A stretch of DNA of 64,000 nt from Kalmanozyma brasiliensis GHG001 (taxonomy: Eukaryota > Basidiomycota > Ustilaginomycetes > Ustilaginales): contig NW_015961950.1 of assembly GCF_000497045.1 (NCBI RefSeq), positions 62,001 to 126,000 on the forward strand, written 5' to 3'. Below, piece after piece: positions 28,290 to 38,488 of the stretch. Made by a program: the position numbers and the translations under genes. Position 1 is the stretch's first letter; each line of letters starts with the position of its first letter. The notes under the pieces were generated by a model, which was not told the origin of the DNA, searched no databases, and worked only from the letters and a program-made list of their open reading frames with translations.

Positions 28290-29147
28290 TCAACGACCGA
28301 GGAACGGATCCTGCGCATAATCCTGATACAGCGGCCTGGCCAGACTATTCACCGTCACCTTCTTATCCATCTCGATGTCCTCAATCAACGCCTCCATGGT
28401 ATCATAATTGTACTCTGGTCTCACATACCCCAGTACGACAACTCGGATTTCCAACCCGTAGAAATCGGCGGCAAAGTCGTGGAGGATGTGGACCTCTGCT
28501 GTTTTGCGGGTGTTCTTGTAGAACGGGTTCCAGCCGACGGACATGACCATGGGAAAGACCTTGGAGTCTTCGGCTCGCAGAGGTATGCGTTTGGTCTTTT
28601 TCCTGCGACCGGCGGTGAGGCGGCTTGATGTGGATGAGGAGGAGCCCGATTGTGCGTGTGAGGCTTCTGCGCGGCTCACTTCGTCCTCCTTATCCCTCCT
28701 GCCTGCTTCGAGGACGGCTGCTGGGCTAGGTTGACCGCGGCTGTTGTGGCGCGACCTCGGCAAGGACGAGCTGTTGAGGAAACCTTCATCCCCGATGGGA
28801 CTGGCGCCGAGGACCACCTCGTTGTCCTCATCGTCAATGCCTGCAGATGTGGGATCAACGTCATCAGAGTCGGTGAGCGACGGATCATCTTCATCCTGCG
28901 GAAGAACACGCGCATAGCCAAAGTAGACGCCGTTGCGGGACAACGAGGAACCTGGCTCAACGACTTTCGAGGGCAAATTGGCAGTGGGACACCCGAGATC
29001 CTTCGAGCCACGACCGAAACCCTTCTCGACGTTGCCTCGAAGGTAGATGGGGTAGGGGCGCTCTGGTGCGTGAGGACCACACACCTCGGGACGCTGACTA
29101 GGCGCGGTCGGCGACTTGAGCGTTTGGGCTTCTGTCGAGTCCGGCAT
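28290..29147 (-). CDS. FMN1: Riboflavin kinase with a large acidic insertion
   Basis: A 285-residue flavokinase: riboflavin + ATP to FMN + ADP. Seen: RGNVEKGFGRGSKDLGCPTANLPS at 37-60, containing the PTAN motif (54-57) whose Thr and Asn bind Mg-ATP; NGVYFGYARV at 72-81; then, after an insertion, VFPMVMSVGWNPFYKN at 197-212 and EVHILHDFAADFYG at 218-231 (family: E-x-H-(I/L)-L-(H/D)-F-x-x-DFYG); and VLGYVRPEYNYDTMEALIEDI at 238-258. The insertion at about 82-192 is Asp/Ser/Arg-rich, disordered and absent from typical kinases of about 160-220 residues. The frame is open upstream to 29525 without an ATG, so the Met at 29147 is used; an unseen upstream exon with a mitochondrial signal is possible. 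It is a monofunctional kinase without the FAD-synthetase half. Confidence 0.9.
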   Translation of the reverse strand: MPDSTEAQTLKSPTAPSQRPEVCGPHAPERPYPIYLRGNVEKGFGRGSKDLGCPTANLPSKVVEPGSSLSRNGVYFGYARVLPQDEDDPSLTDSDDVDPTSAGIDDEDNEVVLGASPIGDEGFLNSSSLPRSRHNSRGQPSPAAVLEAGRRDKEDEVSRAEASHAQSGSSSSTSSRLTAGRRKKTKRIPLRAEDSKVFPMVMSVGWNPFYKNTRKTAEVHILHDFAADFYGLEIRVVVLGYVRPEYNYDTMEALIEDIEMDKKVTVNSLARPLYQDYAQDPFLGR

Positions 29148-30427
29148 GGTGGTAAGGGCCGAAGGGCGATGCCGAAAGGAGCGTGGGAGACGGAGAGAGT
29201 GCGAGCCTGCGTGTATCGAGCTGGCGGTGGGAGCGAGCCAAAGTGGTGCGCTGAACAGGCTCGTCGAGTATGACACCGAGATGACAGGAGTCAGAAGGGG
29301 CCCCGTCGGATTACGAGCTTCGAAGTAAGGCGTGAGCTGGTGTCCAGAGCGACGCTGATGCGAGCAGATGAGACGTGTGAAAGACCGTGGTCGGAGCCAG
29401 TCCGAAAGACGTCGGTTGCTGAGCGAAGCGGCAGACCCGAAGGATGTGATACAGGCAACGAAGTCGTCGGAATCTCCGTCGGAACGCTGAGCGTGTGAGT
29501 GAAGGGCAAAGGGCGATCGCGGCACGGCCGAGTTGAGTTGTGCAGCTTGCTTGAACTATGTACGAGCCTGGTGGGTGGAGCGCGGTGGTGTCGGTCGAGC
29601 GAGAGATGATGATGGCGATAATGAAACGGAGGAGAAGCTGAGCTGAGCCGAGGAAGTTCCGAGAAGCCAAGCTAAGGTGACTTGGCTGAGCGAGTGTGAC
29701 ACTCCGCAAAGCAGTTGGCTCGAGCAGCGGCCCTAGGCACGTTAAAGGCGAATAAGGACGCTGCGCAGCGAGCGGATCACGGAAACGGCTAAGCAAGCGC
29801 CCGCCCAGAGAGAAATTGACTGACGGCCAACCGCATTCTTTTCTCCCTTTCCGCTGTGGGCTCTCGCACAGACCGAGACGCCGAGCGCAAAGGTGAAATC
29901 CTTCAGAATTTTCGAGCAACACCTCTTTCTGTCACTGTGGGACACCACTCAAAGCCTTCGGACATCCAATTCCTCGAGGCTCTATGTCCGTCTCACACGA
30001 CCAATGATTCGCTAAGCTTGCGAGAGCTTGACGTTCTAAAGATCTTACTGCGCAGCACGGCAGTTGCGTGCAAGCCGATTAGCCGGTCGTTGGCGCAATT
30101 CCACTCGGCTCATCCCGTCCATTGTAGCGGTCAAGCTCACCGCTTCGGAACGCACCCGATTCGTTCGTAATGGACATTGACAGACGAGGCTCGAAATCCT
30201 AGGCAGTGCATTCAAGAGACCGAGGCCCGGTTGATCCACCACAGCGCCCTCCTTGTGCAGCAAGGCGCCCTTGCATCAATGCACACGCAGATGTGGGCCC
30301 AGCACCGCCTTCGACGCTAAGGTACAGAGCTGCAGAATGCAGTTGCCCCCACCTCACATGAACTCTCTGGATGCGGTCTGCCTTGAGCTTCTGCAGCACG
30401 CGAGTACAGACCGTCGATTGATCCGCG

Positions 30428-30444
30428 GAGAGAGAGAGAGAGAG
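30428..30444 (+). repeat. (GA)n microsatellite
   Basis: An uninterrupted run of alternating G and A, 17 bases, within a gene-free stretch. Confidence 0.9.
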
Positions 30445-31516
30445 TGCTCAGAAGCTTGCAAATTCCCTTTGGCTCGCCTGTTGCAAGCGAGACACGCGAA
30501 GCTTCGTCTATGCATGCCATCGTCCCTTTTCAGATCGAAATGAGTTCTCGGATCAGTGATGAGTGCACAATGACAAGCAGGGATCGAGAACCGATAGCGC
30601 GGCTTGCGCGGCTTCTTCGTCAAAGCGATCGTGTCTTCACCGTTTCACTTGTCGGAATCGTGCCAGTCAAGGCAAACATCACATGGGATCGACGGGCTGA
30701 GTTCAATTCGGAGTTGGGACCATTTCAGTCTTGGAGCCTCGGCGGAGCCTTTTTGCTCTTTCATTAAGGCTAGACGCCGCGCGACCGGATGGTCCCCGTC
30801 CTTTGCTCATTGTTCTTTCCACTTCGTTGAAGAAGAGTAGCACCAGCATCGTTGGCTAACAGCTGCTAGGTGTCACAGGGAGTCCTCGTCTTTGATCTTG
30901 ACCCCCTTCGCGGGCTGAGTGTCGAATCGGCGGAGTTTGGTCGCTGTGCTTTGCATCCCAAAGGAGCCTCAACACCGCTGAACACCGAGGCTGTGTTGGT
31001 GTTGTGGTTCCGACCGCTACTTGCACCACGCACTCCTGGTCTTGAACCTTATTTACCGCCAGCGTCCATGTCCTCGCGCATGATATGGACACCACTCGGA
31101 TGCAGTCGTCGGAATATCCCGGCCCCACCTCGAAGAAGTGCGCATCGGTCGCAGGATCTCCATTGTACGCCAATCACGCCTCGACGCTCGCTCCCACTGT
31201 CCCTTTCAGCCTTTCGGAGGCTAACAATCAGCATCTCAAGCGGCTTCCATTGTGATCTTGCGTTGATCATCCATCGGATGTGCAAAGCTGGCAGCCGGAT
31301 CGATGCAGTATCTCACTTCGGTGTCTTTCGCGGGGTCGAGACGATGTCAGAAAATCGATAGCGAAAATTGTGGCCGAATAAATCACCGCACCTCATCGGC
31401 TCGATCAATCTTTCTCCAATCGCGATCCATTCTCTCACGTGATGCCCTGCTAACATTCGGGCAGAAAAGGCACCCAGCCTTGGACGGTGGAACAAGAAGA
31501 AATCCAGCTCGCACAG

Positions 31517-31523
31517 TGACTCA
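31517..31523 (+). promoter_or_regulatory. Gcn4/Cpc1-type site TGACTCA before threonine synthase
   Basis: A perfect TGACTCA, the binding core of the Gcn4/Cpc1 bZIP regulator of general amino-acid control, lies about 130 bp before the ATG at 31654. THR-pathway genes are known Gcn4 targets in yeast, which makes the site plausible. Another TGACTCA at 3923-3929 has no such context, so chance is possible. Confidence 0.45.
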
Positions 31524-31653
31524 CTTGAACGCTGCATCTGCATGAAACGTGCTCTGACTTCTTCCAGTCCAAGAAGCACTCGAGCCATCTTCTTCTCCTC
31601 ACCATCGAACAGCGATCCTTCGTCCTCCCACAGCACTCCAGCTCGCGACAACA

Positions 31654-33345
31654 ATGAAGTACCTCAGCACAAGAGGTGGCAGTGAGCGTCTCACCTTCGA
31701 GGAGGCCGTCCTCACCGGTCTCGCTCCCAACGGAGGTCTCTTTATCCCCGCACAGGTTCCGCAGCTGCCCGCCAACTGGCAATCCGAATGGGCCAACCTT
31801 TCCTTTTCCGAGCTCTCGCATCGTGTTCTATCGCTCTACATTCCCGAGGACCCAGCACAGGGAGGCATTCCATCCGCCGATCTTCAGAAGGTCATCAACA
31901 AGTCATACGCCACCTTCCGACACCAGGACACCACACCGCTCGTGCGTCTCGACGACAAGGAATGGTGTCTCGAGCTGTGGCACGGTCCCACCTTCGCGTT
32001 CAAGGATGTGGCCCTCCAATTGCTCGGCAATCTCTTCGAGTACTTCCTGCAGCGAAGGAATCAGGGCAAGCCCGAGGAGCAGCGTGAGAAGCTCACCATC
32101 GTCGGTGCGACCAGCGGTGACACGGGCAGTGCGGCCATCCAGGGTGTCCGATCGAAAGAGGACATCTCCATCTTCATCCTCTTCCCTGACGGACGTGTGA
32201 GCCCCATCCAGGAGGCGCAGATGACCACCGTGCTCGACGAAAACGTCCACAACGTCTCAGTGCAAGGCACCTTCGACGACTGCCAGGACGTCGTCAAGGC
32301 GCTCTTCTCCGACGCCGAGTTCAACGCCAAGCACCGCCTCGGCGCCGTCAACTCGATCAACTGGGCACGAATTCTCGCTCAGATCGTCTACTACTTCTCC
32401 GCGTACTTCCAGTTCCGCAGGCAGCTCGGGCTGTCCGAGTCCGAACCCACCCCCAAGGATCTCGAGTTTGTCGTCCCCACGGGCAACTTTGGTGACATCC
32501 TCGCTGGATACTACGCCAAGCGCATGGGCCTCCCTGTCTCGCGTCTCGTCGTTGCTACCAACGAGAACGACATCTTGCAGCGATTCTGGGCCACGGGGAG
32601 GTACGAAAAGTCGAGTGGCGCATCTTCATCCACCTCCTCTGCACAGACCGAGGTGGCACAAGGCTCGTCCGACGGCCAGCAGGGCGGTGTCCGTGCCACC
32701 CTCTCGCCTGCTATGGACATCCTCGTCTCGTCCAACTTCGAGCGCCTGCTCTGGTACATTGCGTACGAATCGCAGTCGTCATCGGCTACAGGCTCCGACG
32801 CCGAGAAGGAGGAAGCGGCGGGTCAGCAGCTTGCATCGTGGATGCAGTCCCTCAAACAGCACGGCAGCATGTCGGTCAACGAGCAGCAGCTTGCCCTCGC
32901 ACGCCGCGATTTCGCCGCCGAGCGAGTCTCGGACTCCGAAATTCGCGAGACGGTCCTCGAGTACTTCACCCGCAAGCCAACCTCTGCCTACCCGGCGGGC
33001 TCGTACCTCGTCGACCCACACACTGCCGTCGGCTTCAAGGCGGCTCACAACGCCGCGTCGACCGACAAGGCGCATCAAATCGTGCTCTCGACCGCCCACC
33101 CTGCCAAGTTCGCGGAAGCGGTGACATCGAGTTTGGAGAAGGCCGGCGCCGAGTTCAATTTCGAGAGGGATGTGCTGCCGAAGGAGATGGAGGGGCTTTT
33201 GGAGAAGGAGAGGAGGGTCATCAGTGTCAAGCCGGAGGGCGCCAAGGGCGTGGAGGGGCTCATCACGGCGGTCAAGGGCGTGGTTGAGAAGCAGGCGGAT
33301 GTGGTCAAGGCTCGCGCTGCGTCTGCCAACACCGCTAGTGTGTAG
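31654..33345 (+). CDS. THR4: Threonine synthase
   Basis: A 563-residue PLP enzyme converting O-phospho-L-homoserine to L-threonine, the last step of threonine synthesis, in the cytosol. Seen: the N-terminal MKYLSTRGG and GLAPNGGLFIP of the family; Lys117 in HGPTFAFKDVALQ, which carries PLP; the phosphate-binding GATSGDTGSAAI; NSINWARILAQIVYYF; and PTGNFGDILAGYYAKRMGLP. C-terminal parts include PHTAVGFKAA and STAHPAKFAEAV. It is about 50 residues longer than yeast Thr4 (514), partly through a Ser/Gln/Gly-rich insertion near 320-345 and a Lys/Val-rich C-terminus. Single exon. Codon use is strongly biased to C-ending codons, suggesting high expression. A Gcn4-type site lies upstream. Confidence 0.95.
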   Translation: MKYLSTRGGSERLTFEEAVLTGLAPNGGLFIPAQVPQLPANWQSEWANLSFSELSHRVLSLYIPEDPAQGGIPSADLQKVINKSYATFRHQDTTPLVRLDDKEWCLELWHGPTFAFKDVALQLLGNLFEYFLQRRNQGKPEEQREKLTIVGATSGDTGSAAIQGVRSKEDISIFILFPDGRVSPIQEAQMTTVLDENVHNVSVQGTFDDCQDVVKALFSDAEFNAKHRLGAVNSINWARILAQIVYYFSAYFQFRRQLGLSESEPTPKDLEFVVPTGNFGDILAGYYAKRMGLPVSRLVVATNENDILQRFWATGRYEKSSGASSSTSSAQTEVAQGSSDGQQGGVRATLSPAMDILVSSNFERLLWYIAYESQSSSATGSDAEKEEAAGQQLASWMQSLKQHGSMSVNEQQLALARRDFAAERVSDSEIRETVLEYFTRKPTSAYPAGSYLVDPHTAVGFKAAHNAASTDKAHQIVLSTAHPAKFAEAVTSSLEKAGAEFNFERDVLPKEMEGLLEKERRVISVKPEGAKGVEGLITAVKGVVEKQADVVKARAASANTASV

Positions 33346-34305
33346 GAGAGTCTCATACGGCTTTTGTACACCTAGACGCTATTGAAGCATCATTCCACGT
33401 CCGAAAGCAGCTTGGCGTGTGTCTCTCCTGTGTGGAGACCGTCGCTGAGAGCAACAGTTGGTTCGTCAACGGAGTCGGCCGTGCAGGTTCGTCGAATTGG
33501 ACGAGGATGAGCATTACGTAAGCGCCTTATGCAGCCGCAGCGTGGCTTTTTGCTTTTTTGGACAGGCGAGAAGAAAAAAGTTGAGAAGCGACGTGGCAAT
33601 CTTCCTTTCCTCTCAACCAACATCATCGTCCTCGAACATCGCAACCTCGATCGCCTGATGGATTCATAGCCGTCGGACAGAGTCCACCGCTACCATCAGC
33701 ACTCGTCTGGGACCACATCCGCTTGTGCACGTCTGCGTCTCTCGACCCGGCTCCAGTCGTTCTTTCCGAGCCCTGCCTACGTGCCGTCTCCGCCGTCTCA
33801 CTGTCCAACATCACATCCAGCATCTCCGATCGCATCCACCGCACCACCCCTCACTCCCTCGTCGACTCTCCGCACTCTGACAACGTTGTTCGTCCAACTT
33901 GAGCTTTCTCCCATCCCGTCTCCCGCCTGTCCCCCTCTCGCTCCCTCGACTCGGCTCTTTCGAAGCCTCACCAGCTAGCCTCTCTTCGTCCCTCGGGACG
34001 TAGATCGCAGGCTCATAGCTTGATGGGGTCAAAAAGTTTTATTCTAGCCTATAGTGAAGACACAGCAATATTAATGGTCGTGTGTTGGCTTGGTAAAACA
34101 GCCCAAAGGTCAATGCACACTACCCAATTGCTCAACATCTTTCTTGTTTCCTCTCTACCTTTCTTCACTCGCGGGTCGATTCTCATGCAGCACGACGGAC
34201 AGACAGTCAAACGGAATGACAGTGGATTGTTAAGGACCAAACGAAAGTGTGGAATGCGTACGAGTGTTTATCGGTCAAGTTGGGGGGATGAGAGCGAACG
34301 ATAGA
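33346..34305. other. Convergent intergenic region, no gene seen
   Basis: 960 bp between two convergent stop codons. It includes a C/T-rich segment at about 33780-33970 that resembles a 5' leader, but no convincing coding frame follows it. A small spliced gene on the plus strand cannot be excluded. Confidence 0.4.
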
Positions 34306-37277
34306 TCAACCGGGACCGTTGAAAGTCATACTAGCCCCCGCGCCACCAGACACGATACCCAGAGCTGTCTTCCACGACATGCCTTTGCCCTTCTCCTTGG
34401 TGACGCCCTCGATGGTGGCGGGTACGCCCTCGCCGCCGACCGCAGCGGCGTTTTCGATCATGGCAGGCTTGGCCGATCCCCACGATGCCGGATTGGGTCG
34501 GTAGACTGCTAGACCGCCCTCTGCGGTGCGACCTAGAGTGAGAGCTTCGGTGGCAGCAGCGCCACGACCGACAGCACCAGCTTCAGCCGCAGCACCACGA
34601 CCTGCGCTGCCAAAGCGCGTCAGGCGACCAGCGGAACCGGATCGTGAAAGAGCGCCCGCTTCAGAGCTGAGCCCGCTAAGCCGACCAGCACCGCTGGCTG
34701 CGGTACCAGCTTCAGCGGCGGCACCCCCACCGAGAGAGGCGAGACCAGCCTCCGCCTCAAGCAGTGCAGGCGCCTTACTTAGGATGGCGCTCGCTTCACC
34801 CGCTTCGGCGGCAGCTGCGAAGGCCAGGGGAGCGCGCTTGAGGAGGGAAGCGCGTCGCTTTCTGAGCACCGGATCGGCAGAGGTGTCGTCGGAGGAGCTT
34901 GAGTCGGTGCGAACGGGAACGAAGCCGCCATTCGAGGTGGGTGTCCAGGTGAGATCTGAGCCCGCACCACTACCCATCGAGCCCACCGCAGCAGCTGCGG
35001 GAGCAGCCACCGGCGCAGCAACGCGGCTAACGTCAGCCATGGCACCCTGCCCGACACCACCCGCACTCGCACCCGTAGGACCGCGACGCGACTCCAAGAA
35101 CTGCGTATACAGCTCTCCACCCGGAATCATAGGTCCCTTGGTATCCGCATTGGGCGTCACCACCGGCACGGGCTTGGACTTCTGCTTGGCCGACACAAAC
35201 AGGTTGCCTGCCAGCGTGCCGAAGAACATGGCTGTGCCGCCGATGGAGAGCGCGCTACCCATGCCTGGGGTGCGCTTGGTGAGTGAGTCGGTGCGTTTCT
35301 TCAGGACAGGAGAGCTGGTGTCGAGGTTGGTCTGGAGGCCAGCGGCTGCGTTGAGACTCGAAGCTGCGCTATTGGGCGAGGTCGGGCCGGCGCTGTTTGG
35401 TGCGTTGCCACTCGTGTCATCCGAGCCAGCATCGCTGCCAGGCAGCGGTCTGACCGGCACTCCAGCAAGAGGATCATCACCACCACCACCTGGTAGCGGC
35501 TTTACAGGCATCCCCGCAAGCGGATCACCACCACTGCCATCGGGGAGAGGCTTGACAGGGATTCCGGCGAGCGGATCGACCTGCGATCCAGCCCCTTGCT
35601 GCATCCCCTGCTGCTGTGCCATCGCCTGCTGCTGTGCCTCCTGCGCCTTTTTGAGCTTGCGCTTGCGCTCGTCTCTCTCCTCGTCCCGGTCGGTGGGGAA
35701 CTGCGTCGCGGACTGTGCGTACCCGAGGGCGAGACCGAACGCGGCCAGCCCACCGGCCATCATGAGGTTCCCACGCTTGTCCAGGCTACGGCGGAGGACA
35801 GGCTGCGCGTCGCTCAACGTTGTCTCCGCATTTGCGATCACTGGGCCTGCGCCTTCGTTCGTAGCCAGCCTTGAACCCGCAGCCATCGGCGAGGCCTGCT
35901 GCTGTCCCTGAGCCTGAGCCTGGCCCTGCTCGAGCTCGGTCAGATACTTCGCGTAGCCAGGCATAGCGTTCGTCGCGAGCTGCCCTGGCTGACGGCCGGG
36001 CACACCCACAGCGCCATAGGTTGGCGTGTCATCGAGGTCCTTGAGGACGTCCCGATCGCGAGGATTGTATGTTCGCCATCGGGCGTGGGTGACGCCTTCG
36101 TAGAGGAGGGGGACCACGCTGCCTACGGTTAGGGCGCCGGCGACTTTGGACCATGGTCCGCCCATGAATAGGAATCGCTTGCGCAGGTCGCGCTCTTCGG
36201 GGGAGGAGGAGTCGAAGGAGGATGGGGAGAGGGAGCGTTTGCGCAGGACAGGCGCGTTGTCAGGGGCCGTAAAGCCGGTGTTGGGAGCAGGTCTAGTGTC
36301 CGCAGCGAAGCTACGTTCTGAGATTGGCTCGCCAGGGAAAACCACGGCCCCTAGCTCTGGAGGCGACGCAGCAGGCACCCTTTCGGACGGACCCGTCGAC
36401 TGCACAGCGGGCAACGGCTGACTAGAATCCGCCGCAGCTGCAGCAAACGCATCCTTGGGCTTGAGCATACTCTCGTCGTATGGATCGAAGGGAGGCTTGT
36501 CGACGTCCGGCTTCTTGTTCATCAGTGCGCCCGTGAAGCCGGGAGCAAAGGCTGCACCTAGACCCGCACCGACGATGCTGGATACCACCCAACGCTTCTC
36601 CATCTTCCCTTCCACGGGTGCATTGGGCAGACTGCGTTTCTTCTTGCCAGAACCGCCATCTTTAGGATTGTCCTCAGGCAGAGGCAGAAGTCGGTACTCC
36701 TTCCCATCCCAGCGCGCGGCGCTATCGATCAACGTAGGCGGCGTCGGCGGTGCACTGAACTGATCCGTAGCCAGTGCCGTCGTCTTGGCCGAATACATGA
36801 AGTTGACGACGTTAAATACGGCAGAAGACAACCCGATGGTGCTCGCAATGCGCTACAACATCGACAATCAGCTGTCAGTAGGGTTTCGAGTGAGGGAAAA
36901 GATGGAGGGGTAGTGCTTACGGTGATGAGCGGAAACTTGGGCGGCGCACTTCCATACTTGGCCATGTGGATCGAGTCCTCGACCTGCATCTGGTGAAGCT
37001 TCAGCTTGAGTTGCTCCCGCCGAGCCACTTCGGCCGCCGCGTACTTTTCGCGGTACGAGGGGAGGAGATGGGAGGCTTCTTCGGCCGCATGGATTTCGTC
37101 GGTGTTCAGCGCTCGACGGTGACGTGAGGAAGAGTTTTTGCGAGGTCGATGGCGATCATGTGCGGGCTTGGGGTGACTGTCATGGCTGCGATGTAGGTCT
37201 TTGACCGATGCAGGCGCAGCGTGCACCGTCAAAGACAGGCATGCTAGACACACCAAGAGCAGCTGCTCAAATCGCAT
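34306..37277 (-). CDS. Secreted precursor with repeated Kex2-site modules, unknown function (2 exons)
   Basis: Exons 36921..37277 and 34306..36852 (minus strand) encode 967 residues. The donor is GTAAGC, the acceptor TTGTAG, and the join falls between codons. A signal peptide is evident at 1-20 (MRFEQLLLVCLACLSLTVHA). The body is low complexity with a recurring module: a PVL(R/K)-basic site, a short Ser-rich spacer, a second KR site, then a hydrophobic Gly/Ala segment. Paired basic sites lie at 189-192/205-206, 323-325/343-345, 473-474/478-479, 637-639/645-646 and 783-786/791-792. Residues 545-590 are three DPLAG-x-PV-(K/R)-PLP repeats; the C-terminus is Ala/Gly-rich. Dibasic repeats after a signal peptide recall Kex2-processed fungal precursors such as smut repellents (inference). 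No domain recognised; a multi-pass membrane protein is the alternative. It is divergent from the PR-1-like gene. Confidence 0.75.
35440..35577 (-). repeat. Three tandem DPLAG-x-PVxPLP coding repeats
   Basis: Within the Kex2-site precursor gene, three in-frame units read DPLAGIPVKPLP, DPLAGMPVKPLP and DPLAGVPVRPLP, separated by Gly/Asp/Ser linkers. The nucleotide units have diverged mainly in third positions, so the repeat appears selected at protein level. Confidence 0.85.
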
Positions 37278-38488
37278 GGCGAGCGATCGTATGTCCGTCC
37301 GTCAGCAGCTTCCAGAGATCTGTTTGGGGAGGAACGTGTTGATGGCTGAGGGTGCGATGGTGAGATATTCCCCAAAAGAGGGAAGATGATGGTGAAGCGC
37401 AGTCGAGTTGTGGACAGGTCCAGGTCGACAATAAAGAGTCACCACGGAGCTTCCCGTTGCACTGCAACATGAAGCCGTCCGACCCACCTCTTCCGCTTAC
37501 ATTGGTGATTGACTCGAGACTGTTACGAAGGTGGGAAATCACTTTCGCTGGCTCGTCGGTGCTGCCTCGCTCGCAAGCGGGTCTGCTTATCCATGTCACC
37601 TTCATCACCAACTCGATGATCGCCGAGGAAAGCCAGCTGTGAAAAAGTCGTCTGCGAGCTTTGGCTATATTTCCTTCTAGAATGATAGAGCGATTCGCAG
37701 AATAAGCGTTGTATCCCTTCTCATTCACTGGGATTCGAACTTGCATACTGCGGCTTTGGCGATGAGCGAGAGGCTGGCTGCGTATCGCTGAATGGCCGTC
37801 TAGCGTCAAGGTCACTGGGATCGAGGAGCAAATCAGAACAAATGGGTGGCTAAAGCCCACCACGCAAGGCGACACCACAAGTGAGCTTGCCTGATCGCAA
37901 AGTGGACATTATGGCCGGTGTCTCATCGGCGACAGTGAAGCCTTGCATCGAGAAGTGCGCACGACAACACGACCGCTGGCTGCTCGGGGCCCACCAACCG
38001 AGCTCGACACTGTCATCAGCACAGACCGCCTCTCGATCACAACAGCTCATCTCGCCTCCTTTGTCCGCCCACCTGCATCACCACTTCCGTTGTCGTGGAA
38101 ATGAATAGTGCAAATCGCGCCAGAACTTGTGGCCAGCTGATCGACAATCAAAGGCACCCACAATCCCACCAATTTGCGCTCATTGTTCGACTGTGCAACC
38201 ATGATGCGACATGAAGGAGCCGTGCAACCACGCAGCTCAATGTGGGACGTGCCTATGCCCCTTCTTTCTCCACGAGACGAAGCTTGTTTTGAAGAAGTGC
38301 AGACAAAGGGCCAAGGGGTCGCCGAAATCGAAGACTTGTGCGAGCTGCGGTGGCGGACCATTCACATCTGCGAAACAGTGCTCCAACATCGCACTGACCC
38401 GACTTTGGTCTTGACCCTCATCCTTCCAGTTCCCTCTATACCTCTTCATCCCTTCATTCGTTCCTTTCGCTCCTAGTTGGTCGCCGTG
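37278..38488. promoter_or_regulatory. 1.2-kb divergent promoter between two secreted-protein genes
   Basis: Separates the start codons of the Kex2-site precursor (-) and the PR-1-like protein (+). Frames inside, including a 203-codon minus-strand frame (37267-37878), have no family features. A C/T-rich leader precedes 38489. Confidence 0.5.

Larger units (their letters stand above)
29148..31653. other. 2.5-kb stretch without a recognisable gene
   Basis: Lies between the riboflavin kinase start (-) and the threonine synthase start (+), so it includes both promoters. A (GA)n tract sits at 30428-30444 and a Gcn4-type site at 31517. Frames of up to 203 codons (29311-29922 minus; 30870-31361 plus) show no family features. 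A spliced gene or noncoding RNA cannot be excluded. Confidence 0.45.

Noticed and set aside
37700..37770. tRNA-like T-loop (ttcgaat on the minus strand)
   Set aside because: The flanking bases do not form a five-pair T-stem and no acceptor, D-arm or anticodon arm can be paired.
37267..37878. 203-codon minus-strand frame upstream of the Kex2-site precursor
   Set aside because: No signal peptide, domain or biased composition; it ends within the start region of the precursor gene in another frame.
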